Source of the DNA: Ramazzottius varieornatus
Lineage: Eukaryota > Tardigrada > Eutardigrada > Parachela > Ramazzottiidae
Assembly (NCBI GenBank): GCA_001949185.1
Contig: BDGG01000010.1
Location: 815,773-879,772, forward strand
Reading direction: 5' to 3'
DNA: 64,000 nucleotides
Shown: piece after piece, positions 1 through 11,600 of the stretch
Layout: each line of letters starts with the position of its first letter
How positions within the stretch are numbered: position 1 is the first letter of the stretch
Program-made: the position numbers and the translations under genes
Notes under the pieces: model-generated
Database searches by the model: none
What the model was told of the DNA's origin: nothing
The model's input: the letters and a program-made list of their open reading frames with translations, nothing else

Positions 1-46
1 GTTGTTACTGTTGTTACTGCCTTTCACTTACTTTGCTAATATGCAG

Positions 47-2060
47 CGAGCCTAAGAGAAGTACAAAACCCGAATCGATGCAACCACATGCACGATCAAA
101 ACGAGACCCCGTTTTCTTCGTCTTTCCAGATGTGGCTGCGAGGTTGAAAAGGCTGGCCACGACGGTAGTTCTCGAGCGTATCCACATCGCCCCAGTGGAC
201 GTTTACCTGTCCGTCCACGCCTCGCTCAAGATGTTCGTGGCATTGGACAAGACTTCGCTATCTTTCAATGAGATCGAACTGAACGATATCAACTCTACCG
301 TAGCGGAAGTCTGGAACTTTGTGGCTATGCACTACATCAAAGGGACCCTTCTCCGTGCTGGCTGGGTTATTGGCTCCATGGACCTTCTGGGGAACCCCGC
401 CAACCTACTTCGATCCCTCACTTTCGGTTGCAGCGCTCTGTTCGTCCGACCGTTCAGCTCACTGCATGCTGGCCCCGTATCCTTCCTCCAAGGTGAGTTT
501 ACTCTTTGGGAGGTTAAAACGAAGCGTACATGATCGCTACCTCAAGTGGCGCAACTTATCGCTGTCACTGGCTGAAAGCGTGCGCCAATTGGGAAAACGG
601 TCTTTTACGTCTCGTTTGCCGGCTTCTTCTTTGTGTCTCAGCAGTCTTACCCACGAGATGTACTTTCAGGTCTGGCTGAAGGAGCTTCGACATGTTTGAC
701 CAAGATTTCCGCCGGGACCATTTCGTCCGTCACCAATTTGGCCGAGAGTGTCTCGCGGAACCTTGATAGGGTATCGTTGGACGATGAGCATGTGCAGAGA
801 AGGATGGCTGCGATGTATAGACATCCAGAAGGTCTTGGAAGTGGTTTGAAGCAAGGTTGGTAAAACGGGGGGTTCACCACTCTGTGTATGGCGGGGCAGT
901 TGTGACTAGCATGGTTTTTGTAGGTCTCAGTGTCTTCGGGATGGGATTGCTGGGTGCGGTGGCTGGTTTAGTGGACCAGCCCATGCAGGCAATGCTTCAG
1001 CCGTCTTTGACGCCCAGTCAGTACTTGACAGCCTTCATGTTGGGAGTGACGAAAGGAGTGGTGGGAGCCTTGTCCAAGCCGGTAGCTGGAGCTGCCAGCT
1101 TAGTTTCACAGACCGGCCAGGGTATGTATCCCAGACCTCCGGACTTTTCCGGACAGAAAAATAGAAAGTTGTTCAGGACGCAGTGGATAATTAGGTTTCC
1201 TGACGTTGGAAGATCATAGCTTTGAAATCATGATGAAGCTGCATTATTTTTTGACGCTGTAAACAACCGTAACCTTCGCCGATTTTTTCGACGTTCTACG
1301 TATGGTGTGGTGTTTTTGTTTATAAACTTCGAGCCTTTTCGCTGGTTGTGGAGATAACTTTTAATGAACCCGTCGACAGGGAACATACGCACTATCAATA
1401 ACGGTGCGCTATCTTTTCAGGAATATTGCGTGGTCATGGTCTACTAGACTTCCCTCCACGACGCTTCCTAACCGAGCCAAAGCTGGCGGCCGGTTTCCCA
1501 GAGTCCACGTTGAAGTACATTTGGTATGTGAAAATGTGCCTTAATATGCGGCAGCCCGGAATAACAGCTTCACTTACTTTGACAGGAAAGTCGCTCCGCT
1601 ATTGCCGAACACCGTTCGCACACTATGTGTCGTCCAAGCCGTCCCGATCGTTAGAGAGTTCGACCAAAGCTCTTCCGACACCGTCTGCCTGTTCCTCACT
1701 GACAGCGCTCTGTTCGTGATCAGCTCTACCGATGATGAATTCCGTCAAGCATATTCCCTGTCCAAACTGAGCATTCACCTGTCACGCCCTGTCAATCATC
1801 CTGGCGCAGACGATGTCATGCAAGTTACCTTGCTCGTCGAACCCGATCCCGGTGAGACCGTAACCACCGCCGAGGACTTTGATGGAGAGACCTGGCCGTG
1901 GAGTCAGAAACCAGAGAAGACTGTACCTTCCAGGCCGCATTCTTCAAAGTCTGGTTCAAGTCACATGAGTGGTAACTATTGTAAGGAAAGTTATTTCCTA
2001 GAGTGGAAAGATGCCAGGCTCTTTGAAGAAGTGTTCCTGGTAGCAAAAGGCTACATATAA
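47..2060 (+). CDS. VPS13B: VPS13B (Cohen syndrome protein) homologue, C-terminal exons, 5' truncated by window
   Basis: This is the C-terminal part of a VPS13-family bridge-like lipid transfer protein; VPS13B acts at the Golgi. The exons I see are 47-492, 670-855, 924-1121, 1421-1523 and 1586-2060 (TAA). Phases agree at all junctions, with glycine codons split G|GT or G|GA at the first three. The diagnostic VPS13B tail is clear: GSMDLLGNP, then SSVTNLAESVSRNLDRVSLDDEH, then a GLLGAVAGLVDQPMQ block and GAASLVSQTGQG. These match the conserved C-terminal region of VPS13B more closely than VPS13A, C or D. A degenerate C-terminal extension rich in acidic and serine residues follows. The gene enters from the left edge, so the lipid-channel body is outside the window. 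The first intron carries a hairpin repeat at 543-600. Confidence 0.88.
543..600. repeat. Short hairpin element, copy in VPS13B intron
   Basis: An AAGTGGCGCAAC stretch is followed about 40 nt later by its imperfect complement, GTGCGCCAATTGGGAAAACG. It matches the hairpin family found in at least nine other places in the window. Confidence 0.6.
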
Positions 2061-2370
2061 GAAATCCGTTTTGTGATCTTTGGCTGCGAGGCTTTATGTG
2101 GTGGGAAAACTTTGTCGAGTCGCACATAGCGCTTTTGATATAGATGTTCTGACAAGATTCGTCTTGGTTTTTCGATTGTATCGGACCATATTCCTTTTAT
2201 GCGAAAACTCCTGTGGCGTACTGCGAATTTTCAAAGAGCTGAAAACACCGAAGGTTGACTCGCCCAAGTCTCCGTCGGACGGCCACTCCAAACTGTCCCA
2301 AAGTCTTGCGAAAACTATATCATTCTGAAGCAAAATTTTTAAATTATCAACACCAGTGCAGCGAAAATCT

Positions 2371-2376
2371 AAAAAA
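2371..2376 (-). terminator. Pol III oligo-T terminator of the tRNA gene
   Basis: AAAAAA on the plus strand, read as TTTTTT on the tRNA strand, three bases after the mature 3' end. Confidence 0.75.
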
Positions 2377-2379
2377 GTT

Positions 2380-2450
2380 GACCACGATGGGGGTCGAACC
2401 CACAATCTTCTGATTCGAAGTCAGACGCCATGCCATTAGGCCACGCGGCC
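2380..2450 (-). tRNA. tRNA-Arg (anticodon TCG)
   Basis: Read on the minus strand, the acceptor arm GGCCGCG pairs with CGTGGTC. The D arm begins TGGCCTAATGG. The anticodon stem TCTGA/TCAGA encloses the loop CTTCGAA, giving anticodon TCG. The T arm is GTGGG-TTCGACC-CCCAT with one G:T pair. The body closely resembles animal tRNA-Arg(UCG). There is no intron. A run of six T on the minus strand (2371-2376 on plus) just downstream fits a Pol III terminator. The gene lies between VPS13B and the BTB gene and is probably transcribed independently. Confidence 0.93.
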
Positions 2451-2586
2451 ATTGTTACACTGCTTGCGCTTTTAATTCTCACGATATGACCGTCGATCAT
2501 TCAGATTTCGTCTTATCGATCTGCGGTTCGCCCTTTTAATCAACGCGGTTGTTGTCAAGTCACAGGTATCAACTAAATTTCAAGGT

Positions 2587-4696
2587 CTACATGAATCGTT
2601 TAGGCGGCACTTGGTAATCGTTCCAGATGACGCCACGCTTTTGCAGATCCTGGTACCACCGTGCGTGGGATACTTGTCTGCATACTTCTTTGTGATGGAA
2701 GAAGTCCGAGTCCAGAGACCGCACCTTCACCATGTCTTCCACTGTCATGTGCACCCAACGGGGACACTCCATTAGCTGCTGCATATAAATCTTTCGCTTG
2801 TAGAAATCGAAATTCAGCCACCGCAAGGCCGCTTCATAGATGTCCACTTCCGACTGGAAAACCGAACCGCCCGATGAGCACGTACTATCCCAATCCAGTA
2901 GACCAGTCAACGTGAATTCTACTACGCTTACCCGAATTTGGATATAGTCACTGCACATGATGGTGTACACTTTCTCGGGAGATTCTAAACATGGATGAAA
3001 GCATGCCAGGTTAACCGGAACAGTTGCAAATGTTTCAGTGCAGTTCCGGCTTACGTTTAGTCCAGTTCGGGTCTCTGGCTGCGACGTAGAAAGCGTCAGG
3101 TCTAGAAAGAGGCAACCATTGAAGTCAGAATCGAGCATGTTGGCGGACATATTGTCAGGTGCAATGTGGAATGGCGTGTTCGCTTACTCGAAGGCAGGCG
3201 GAGGTGGAGGTATCCTGATCAGGACGATCTTCTTCCTCTCCTTTTCATCCATCTCTTCCTTCTCAATCTGCTCGACCAACGCATCGGCGCTGCTCTTTCC
3301 GCCCAGTTTGACGGCAGCTTGCTTGGCCAATGTCGCCACTTCCTCGTTGGTCATCTCGACGTTGGAAGACATCTCCGAGGTCTTTTTGACCAGAGCAGCA
3401 GGACCTAAGCCTCGCAGTTTACGCTCCTTCTCCTTCTTCAACGCTTCTGTTGGATTTTGACGAACTGGTGGAAGATCGCCGGCGTGTTCCAGCGGAGCCC
3501 TTGCGATAAATTTCAGCAGGAACTTAACGTTCAGCTGTTCCGCTAACTAGAACAGCGCAAGAAACCGAAGAAAATTGCATAGGTCCATTCACGACGTTCA
3601 CGATCCGCAGTTTGTATTGCTCTGGTTCTGTATAGCTGTATCTCGACAAAAGAAGTTAATATTACCTTTTTTATGTCACAGCCATATTTGCCCAGTTTGA
3701 TTCTTCCGGTGTACATCCATTTGAAGACTCTTTTGACCGCCCTGGCCTGGACACGTATCCGACCAAGATCAGTCATGATATTATAGACTTCCGGAGAATT
3801 GTCCGGGGCGCTGTATAAGTCGCACAAAATGGCTGAAAAGCTGGCAAAGACGATTTTATGGCCCATAACTGTGACGCCGGATATCTCCAGAGAGCAATCC
3901 CAACCGAACTCTTCGCGATACTGTATGTATAAGTTCCTTCCCAATTTCACCGCTACAATCGAAAAACAAATAATTATTACATATTGTGAGACTAATCGAG
4001 AGTGGTCTTTACCCTTTGTTTAGAGCGCCACTTGCCATGATCGCCAAGTTCTTGCATAGTGTATCCGAGGACGCCGCGTAACTGCAGAACTTCCGCCTTG
4101 CTGTACCGTACATGTCCGAAAACCTTGTCGAGAGGAATCTGGGATATCCGTACTGCAGGAATTTCGACAACTTTGGGTACTAAGGCTCCTTGTGACTCGC
4201 TTAGTGGCATAGGTTCTTCAAAGAGATCCGTCGGTTGAATGGGAGGTGCGTCCATCACGATGGAGCCCGCGGAAGCTCTTCTCTTCGGTCTGTGATTGAA
4301 TACAATATTCAGCGTTTCCTACCGAGATGCACAAGTGTTACTTCATATCCTCATCGTAACGTCGAAGAAAAATGGTTTGAGAATTTTCAGACACGATGTA
4401 TGTCTTTAGTCTCGTGATTTCTAATGGGTGGGGTGTGACTGATTACACTGTGCTAGAACAATGCGTGAACAATCCGTTGGTTGGACAAGATCACCTAAAG
4501 CCATTCTAATTACCTGTGAAGCAGACTTATTTAGAAACATTCTGGTATTCTCCAAAGCTTCCTCCAGCTCTGCTGGTTCCTCCAGGAAGAAATTGTCTGG
4601 ATCGACCCTGTTATCCTCGGGGCCGGTAGCTTCATCGATACCGATATGTGGCTTTGGCTTCCTGTGATGCACCGCATTCTTTAGTTTACCCAACAT
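2587..4696 (-). CDS. BTB/BACK-domain protein, multi-exon
   Basis: The probable start is ATG at 4696 (MLGKLKNAVHHRK). Likely exons are 4514-4696, about 4013-4280, about 3666-3952, 3188-3546 and about 3049-2587 (stop TAG). Exon 3 holds a BTB core: DCSLEISGVTVMGHK, then a VYNIMTDLGRIRV strand and VFKWMYTGRIKLGKY. Exon 4 begins with an LAEQLNVKFLLKFI helix (the end of the BTB fold). It then runs into a Lys/Glu-rich stretch ending in five prolines. The last exon carries VYTIMCSDYIQIRV, which resembles the same BTB strand again, then a BACK domain (YEAALRWLNFDF, then MTVEDMVKVRSL). Such proteins usually act as Cullin-3 substrate adaptors, but no Kelch repeats follow. The junctions into exons 2, 3 and 5 are not phase-consistent at the most obvious AG. 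The model may therefore need minor acceptors, or may be two adjacent genes (the frame also stops at 3184). Confidence 0.6.
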
Positions 4697-7600
4697 GGTA
4701 AAAACTTAAGAGAAAAAACAACGATAAGTCCAGTAAGTCAGGTAAACGAAAATGAAAATTATACTTCAATTATGTGATTATAACGCTATCCCTTTCTCAA
4801 AATACTGGACCGGTAAATACACCGGCCTCACCGAAGGAAGATACGCCGTTCTCTGCTGTGAAAAACGTGGGTTGAATAACCATGGGAACTCCAGCAAGTC
4901 TACTCTACTCAATCAAACCTACGTAAGAAACAGACACAAATTTGAACCAATTGCAACCGCTGCTTTTTTTCAGGGACTCCTAAATGGATTACGTCATGAA
5001 TTGGGAAATTAGAGCAAAAAACTGCAGACTATGCACTTGACTTGCCTCATTGGGCCATTTATACGGGAAGGATAAGATCTGCAGGGTTGAAGGTTTGACA
5101 TCGCTTAGGCTTATCAGTCTAATGGAGGTTTCCTTGGCGGAAGAGAGCGATTGCGAGGTCGTTAGCGGAGAAAAAAGCTTCAAAGCTCGCTGACAAGGGT
5201 CCTGACGATCACACACTGAGTACCGACTCAGTACCGAATCAGCCGGTTGACTTGCTTGCCTGGGCCAATGGGCGCGAAAGACCACGGCAAAAGTGGGCTA
5301 AACACGGTAAAGAGCACCCGCCACAATGTACATGCTATCGGGACCACTTTTGTCAGGACCATCCTGATTAATGGCTGTTCTCGTAATTTTGCTGCCATGT
5401 TGTAAAGTAGCCAAGAGCACACATAAACCCCACACTGTCAAATATTTCAATGAGCCTTGGCTCTTCAGTCTCCATCGAACGACCATAAACGCGAGACGCC
5501 AAAGCATTTGCCTACCAGAATTCGGAGAAATAATTTTAATATGAAAATTCTTTCCGACAAATCTTTATGGAGCCATTCAGGATTCTTTGGACGTTCTGAC
5601 AAAGCCAGACATGATATTATCTTTTGTTTCGGGCATTTTGCTACGATTTCAATAAACACTGTAGAGTGTGCGAAGTTGAGCAATCCTGAAGCTACAGTAG
5701 TACTAGCTAGTGGTCCTGACCACTGAGAAGGCCGATCGAGCAGTTAGTATTATCCGATTAACTGGCGCATCTTTTAACAAAATAGAGTGTGTGGTAAAGC
5801 CATGACTGAACATTCTGATTAGCACTGAAATCCTGGGACTTATAAAGGCCTCGCTCGCTCGGACTGAGGAAGGTCTGATTTCCGGCTCGTACGATCGTAT
5901 CCTTCGGGTAGGTGATCTTTCTGAAGATGTGAATGAATATTGGCTGGTTCAATAGAGTAGGAAATGGGAGAACGTTCCTGATGTTTCATTCTTGAATGGT
6001 GCAATTGAGTAGATTCGTTTAGCCTTTGCCATGGGTTTTAAGGCTGTATGCGCGCCGGAAGAAGGAGACCATTACATGTGCACGTGCAGTCTGTGAATCT
6101 ATCTAAGGAGCAATCTTTTTAAAAGTCACACATGAATGAAGTTATATAGATTTGACAGTGACAAAAATTCCCGGGAGATTTGCGACCAAGCGCGTCAGGC
6201 AAAAAAATGAAGGCTCAGTGATCGTTATGATCAACATTTTTGTCCCAGCTAATGACTTTTTACAGTGTCCCACTGAGGAATAGGCCACTTCCACTAGCAG
6301 TCAACCAGTTCTACTGCCACATTGCCAACATAAAGGCGTAGCCCAAAATATCGAACTTGACTTGACAGTAACTCCCACGGCTTCCGGTATTGCTTGCTTG
6401 TTCTCCCTATTTTTCCCCGAAACGTAGTTCAGAACAAGCACACTGTAAATTTCTAGAAAAATGCGGTGAATCTGTTTTGGACCTTGCATCGTTTGGTCAA
6501 TTCACATAACCTTCGATCTCCGATGACGTGGCTGGAGTTTGGAAGTGAGTAATTAGGAAAACAAGGAACTGCTTGATGGTTTTCACGTTGGACGTTAATA
6601 AACCCAGATAAACATTTTCTGACGTCAGATCACTCTTCTGTGTGTACTGGAGTCTAAGCGTCTGTAGACCTCATGTCTTGGAGCATTACATTCGTCCCAC
6701 ACAGACGTCCAAACTATTGTGCAAATGCATGATGTCACTGATGTGTCGCAGGCCGGGTCTCCGTCTTCACGGACAAAAGCAAAGAGGCTCGACTGCATGC
6801 AAAATTATCTTTGCATGCATTTCCGGCTTTCCCGCCGTCTCAAAGACAACAACGTCAAGCGATCTCTTCCGTCCACGCTCGCTGGAGAAAAAGGGGAGTA
6901 TTCCCAATGCGCTTCAACGCGAGTCTCAACGCCGAGCGTACAGCTCTCTGTTCGACGCTCTTTGCATCTCCATCAACACGATAACTCGAAATAGTCCCTG
7001 TGCTCTCTTTGGCTGCGAACTCTATAGCTTGTCGAAAGCCACGTTAAGCATATCGGACTTGAAAAGCGACGCAAAGTTTCCCGGTCGTCAACATGTCCAC
7101 GCAGTTTGAGCCCAAGATCCGACTATACCCTGCCCTGGTTGACGACCTATCTTGATCAGGGCGCAGTGAGAATTTTATCCCTCTCGGCCTACTCTCCTGG
7201 TCAATGCTTTCCTCATTCCATCTGCATTAAGGACTTGGCCCAAAATACATCCATAAATTTTACGACTCCTATGCACGCCGTCGATCCCACTATTCACCCT
7301 GTACTACTCATGCACCGGCGTACCGTACATATACACAGCCGAGTTCTACTTCGATCCGTACGTAACTGCCATCGCGTGCCACGTACGTCGTTCAAAATGT
7401 CATTCCGAAGTCAAGATAAAGTTCTTCTTCTTTAGAATGTACAGTGAAAGAAAGGCCAGTTGCATGCACGACATTCCGGGAAAACTTGGAGAGCGAGCTT
7501 CCGCGTCTCTGAAGCTGAGTACACCATACATGTGGGATAGCGCGTACGCGTTGGGCAAGCTGACTGCCACTGGGCGCGCTGGCTAATGTCAAGACCTCTT

Positions 7601-8648
7601 TTTCGGGGTCTCCGTCGTGTACTAGGCATCTGTCTGGAGAACAGAGGCGAAGACAGGACTCATGACTCACTGCACAGTCTGTAGTACATCAAATGTCAGT
7701 TAAGTTTTCTTGAGCGATCCTTCTAACCGGCGATATCGCTCCCCTCGCTCCGCGCTCCTGAGCCTCCCTCCACTATAGATATATGTATTCCGGGGTGATA
7801 AATATCAGTGCAATGGCGTGCCGCGATCTTTGCTCAACTGTCTCTTGGTTTGATCAATAGGGCTGAAACCGTCCGGACACGTCAATGTCGTTTCTTCTTA
7901 AAGTAATGGTAGTACTGTATGTCTAACTTGTAATAACCGTACACGCAAAGACTTGCCGCGTGCCGACATTCAAAGATTGAGCGGCAGTTGTCGGAAGCGA
8001 AGGAAGATATAGCCAGTAGTCCTCTATAAACTCTGTGATGCTCTCCGTCTGCCATCATACATATGCAGATATATTCCGCGCCGGCCACACGAAAGGATCT
8101 CCGCACCATCCATCGCCACCTAATTAAGACAAAGCGATGCTTCAAGTATCCCTCAGCAGAACGTGCAGGTGTGCACGAACCGGCTCTGTTACCTCTACTC
8201 GCGAGATGAACCTCGCGGATTAAATATTTGCACACCCAAAGGAATATATCCTACATCCAATATGCTGATCCTTGTTTCTGCTCGATCTTCACAGGTCGAT
8301 TGTCGGTCCATCGATGTATCGATGCTTTCTTGAAAATATTGGAGATCGGCTCCATATGACATGATACTCAACACTCACTTTTTTCCTTCATCGATAGCGT
8401 GTCCATGGGACTTTGAAGTATCGGGTTATCACTTGCATTGTGTGTAAATTTTCCTCTTGTGAGTACTTTTTTGCTGATTTATTTATTATCTTTATTCCCA
8501 CATGAACCGGCATTGTTGGCCATTGTTCGGTGAAGTGATGATCCAGCTTCATGTGCCACGGATATTGCTCACTCGACGCCGGGCACTCTTACGGCTGGTA
8601 TAGCGAAGCTGTGCGGCTAGCCGGAGAACCAGTCCTCGTGCCGGCAGA
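4697..8648. other. Intergenic stretch, no convincing gene
   Basis: I found only short open frames without domain character or good splice context. A dispersed repeat motif (TAGCTAGTGGTCCTGACCACT) lies at 5702-5722 and recurs near 48735. A 20-codon ATG frame at 7092 (MSTQFEPKIRLYPALV) has a fair start context but no visible continuation. The region just upstream of 8649 presumably holds the K2P promoter. Confidence 0.5.
5699..5745. repeat. Dispersed palindromic repeat, copy 1
   Basis: TAGCTAGTGGTCCTGACCACT followed by GAGAAGGCCGATCGAGCAG. The centre is self-complementary (AGTGGT/ACCACT). A second copy with a few changes lies at 48733-48777. Confidence 0.5.
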
Positions 8649-11600
8649 ATGCGCAAGTTTTCGGCCAATGATAAATGCCAGAAATGCAAATATTACTGCA
8701 AGAAGTTTATAGCCTTTTTGTTTTCCCATATTGGCTTGTGTGGCCTTGTCGTCGCATATGTGATATTAGGAGCCATTTCCTTCTCCTACCTGGAGGTTAG
8801 TTTTTGCACCGCGCGAGGTTTCTACTGCCCGCGATTGGCTGCGGAGACCTATTGACCGTTTACTGTAATCTCGTCGGCTGGCGTCAGAACACTTGTAGAG
8901 ATTCTCTAAGTTTCCCATCCGTATTTCCCAGCACAGACAATATCCGCAGGGACTTCATGTGATTGCCTTTGGCCCAGTTTGTTTTCTTCCTGTTTTACTT
9001 CTTACAACTGCTCTGTTTATCTGAAGTCCAGGAGAAGTAGAAGGATCGGCTTTTTCCCGATAACTGGTTGAATTCTAATGAGTTCCCGGCGGGTTCTTGG
9101 GGAATTGTTTTTGGAGCGTAGGAAATGATGTTTGTCTAGCTTAAAAGTTTTATTGAGTGTAACATTGATTGAATAGGCTGTTTGCACAGATAGGAAGAGC
9201 ATGTTTTGCATATTGTGTAAAATGGGGTTCCCAGTGTCTGTTGACATAGGACAATGGCATCCGTAGCTGTCAGCCTTGTAGACACAGGACTTGAGCCATG
9301 CGCCTTTTCTTTACAATGTTATTTTCCGGGTCGTCATCTACTGATTCTACTCTTCTCTGATTACAGGCCGACTACGAAAGAAACGTCAAGCTAAGGGTGC
9401 AGGAGCTTCATAACCGGACCGTGGAAGAACTATGGAATACAACTTGTGCCAATGCGCCCATGGCTGATCTTGACCTCCAGGTACTCGACAGCCCATACAA
9501 ATCAAGTCAAATCACAAGGAGAAAACAAATCAGGAATCAAAAACAGAAACGCTAAAATTTCGAAGAGGATTGTATCACAGTTCGTATCTATGTGCGGTAA
9601 CGCAAATGAACTCAGGGACGCACCGACAAGCGCGTCAAAGAGAGAGGGTTGTCTTTTCTTCATAAGGCACCGGTTCCCTGGAATCGGATCTTCCGGTCGT
9701 AGGGAGAAGCTTTTCCAGTTGGGCTTTATGCTGTGTTTTGTACATAGGAAAACCCCGCGGTGAACATACGCAATGATATAGCGGATAGTCGCAGTTGGAA
9801 GAACCGGATATTGGACCAAGCAAGAAGAGAAGCGACCTTGGATTTATGGAATATCACCCTGGAAATGAATGTCCTCTTTGAGAAGAACTGGACCGCGCTA
9901 GTCAACGAGCGGATACTGCAATATCAGAACCAATTATTGGACATTTTATTAAACGATTCGATGGAGTTAAATAACGTTACGTCCTTTCCGGGCAACTATC
10001 CCTCCAATGATACGACATATGGCAGTGAGGGCAAGGAGTCGGTGCGGACCAAACTGTACAGCTTCGAGAAGCAAGTCCTGCAGGAAGTCAGACAGCATGG
10101 ATATGATGGGGACGATGATGCTTCGGAAGCCGGCACGGTCCAATGGTCCGTTGCTGGTGGACTCTTGTACTCCCTCACCGTCATTACCACAATCGGTAAG
10201 AGCTTCACTCGTGTACCTAATTTCCGCATTGTTCAATTTCCGGAACTCGTATGTGATCCGTCCGTGATTCTCCTGATGCTGAGATCTAGTGCGCCAATTA
10301 GGTTAAACACTGTAGGGAGAGTATGCCAATTGATCGGACGGAGTACCGTGCTCTAATATTATGGTGCTAGCGGCTATTATGGAGTATATATTTCTAGTGG
10401 TTGCATATGTGTATGGCTTGTACACGATAGCATGTCGTTTTTGTGTGATTGATCTGATTCCAGACAAACAGAAAATGTATGGGCCTTTAGAGCTACTTAG
10501 CTTTCAACCTATTGGCACCTCGCCATTATCGACAAATTTATACTCCCGCTAAACACGCACCCGGCTTCCATATGAGCAGTGGCACAGCCGGAAACCAGGA
10601 TAACAAGGGCACATGCACTACACGGGGTTTCATGGCGGAGAACCGGAAATAGGCTGCATTTTATTGGTAGTTCCGTGTACCTAGGCCCGTAGTGCGACCT
10701 CCTGTCACGGTGTGCTTAGCCTGAATCTTCAAAAGATCAATCGTCTGGTGACAGAAAATATTGATATCACTAATGCTGAACAAACAAGCTTACAATTAGG
10801 TCGATTAAAGATTAAACGGATCGATTTCGGCTGTAGGATTTATCTTCATGGTACTTGCTCGCTATCGGATTCGTGGTCATAATGTATTCCGCCAGGAGAA
10901 AAGTCCGGTGATTTGGCAAGACCATCTTCAGAAATGCGTAATGAAACCGAAGACGAGTATGGTTCTCGTCACTCGAGAACCAGACAGAAGTTTATAGTGC
11001 TAATAACTGTCACTCGACCTTTTCTAACCAGATTTCGCCTGCGACGACTGATGCCAGCCAGACGCTGCCAAATGCATCTTCTTTTTACGCATTTTGGAAT
11101 ATTTCTGAATATGTGGAGTTGCCTGTCCTGATGGTCCTTTGACGTCACGGCCCAGTTCGTGGCTCTTCATCACACTGCCAAGCTGTGAGGAGAAGCGACA
11201 TTTCGGCATGCTGAGATCGTATGCTCTTTAGCTGTGTATTGCTGGTGTGGGTCCGATCGGCATCGAACGTTAAGTGCAGCGGATCGGCTTGCTTTTATCT
11301 ACTTTAGGGACACGGAGGGAAACATGTTCGAGTACCATGACTTGCGTAAACGCAAAGAGATGAACTGCTTATCATAATTGGATAAAATGGTGCCACATGT
11401 CAGCAAGGGAAGGCAAAGACAAACTTTGTTATAGGTCAACTGTCTTCTTTTGGGGAGCGCGCTCGGTCTGCTGCCAAAGCCGGGCAAAAATGGAGGAAGA
11501 TGTATGCCTGATGGACTGTCAAAGATTTGCAGATCGACGAGTGAAAACCTGCACATACCGTATCAAGGCGTCATTAGGGGAATACGATGTTGCGTTTGAG

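Noticed and set aside
4020-4045. GCGCCACTTG motif as another hairpin-family copy
   Set aside because: It lies in a probable coding exon of the BTB gene and the second arm and loop are absent; likely coincidence.
6642-7109. 155-codon open frame, +
   Set aside because: No domain-like pattern; overlapping frames are equally open and the start context is poor.
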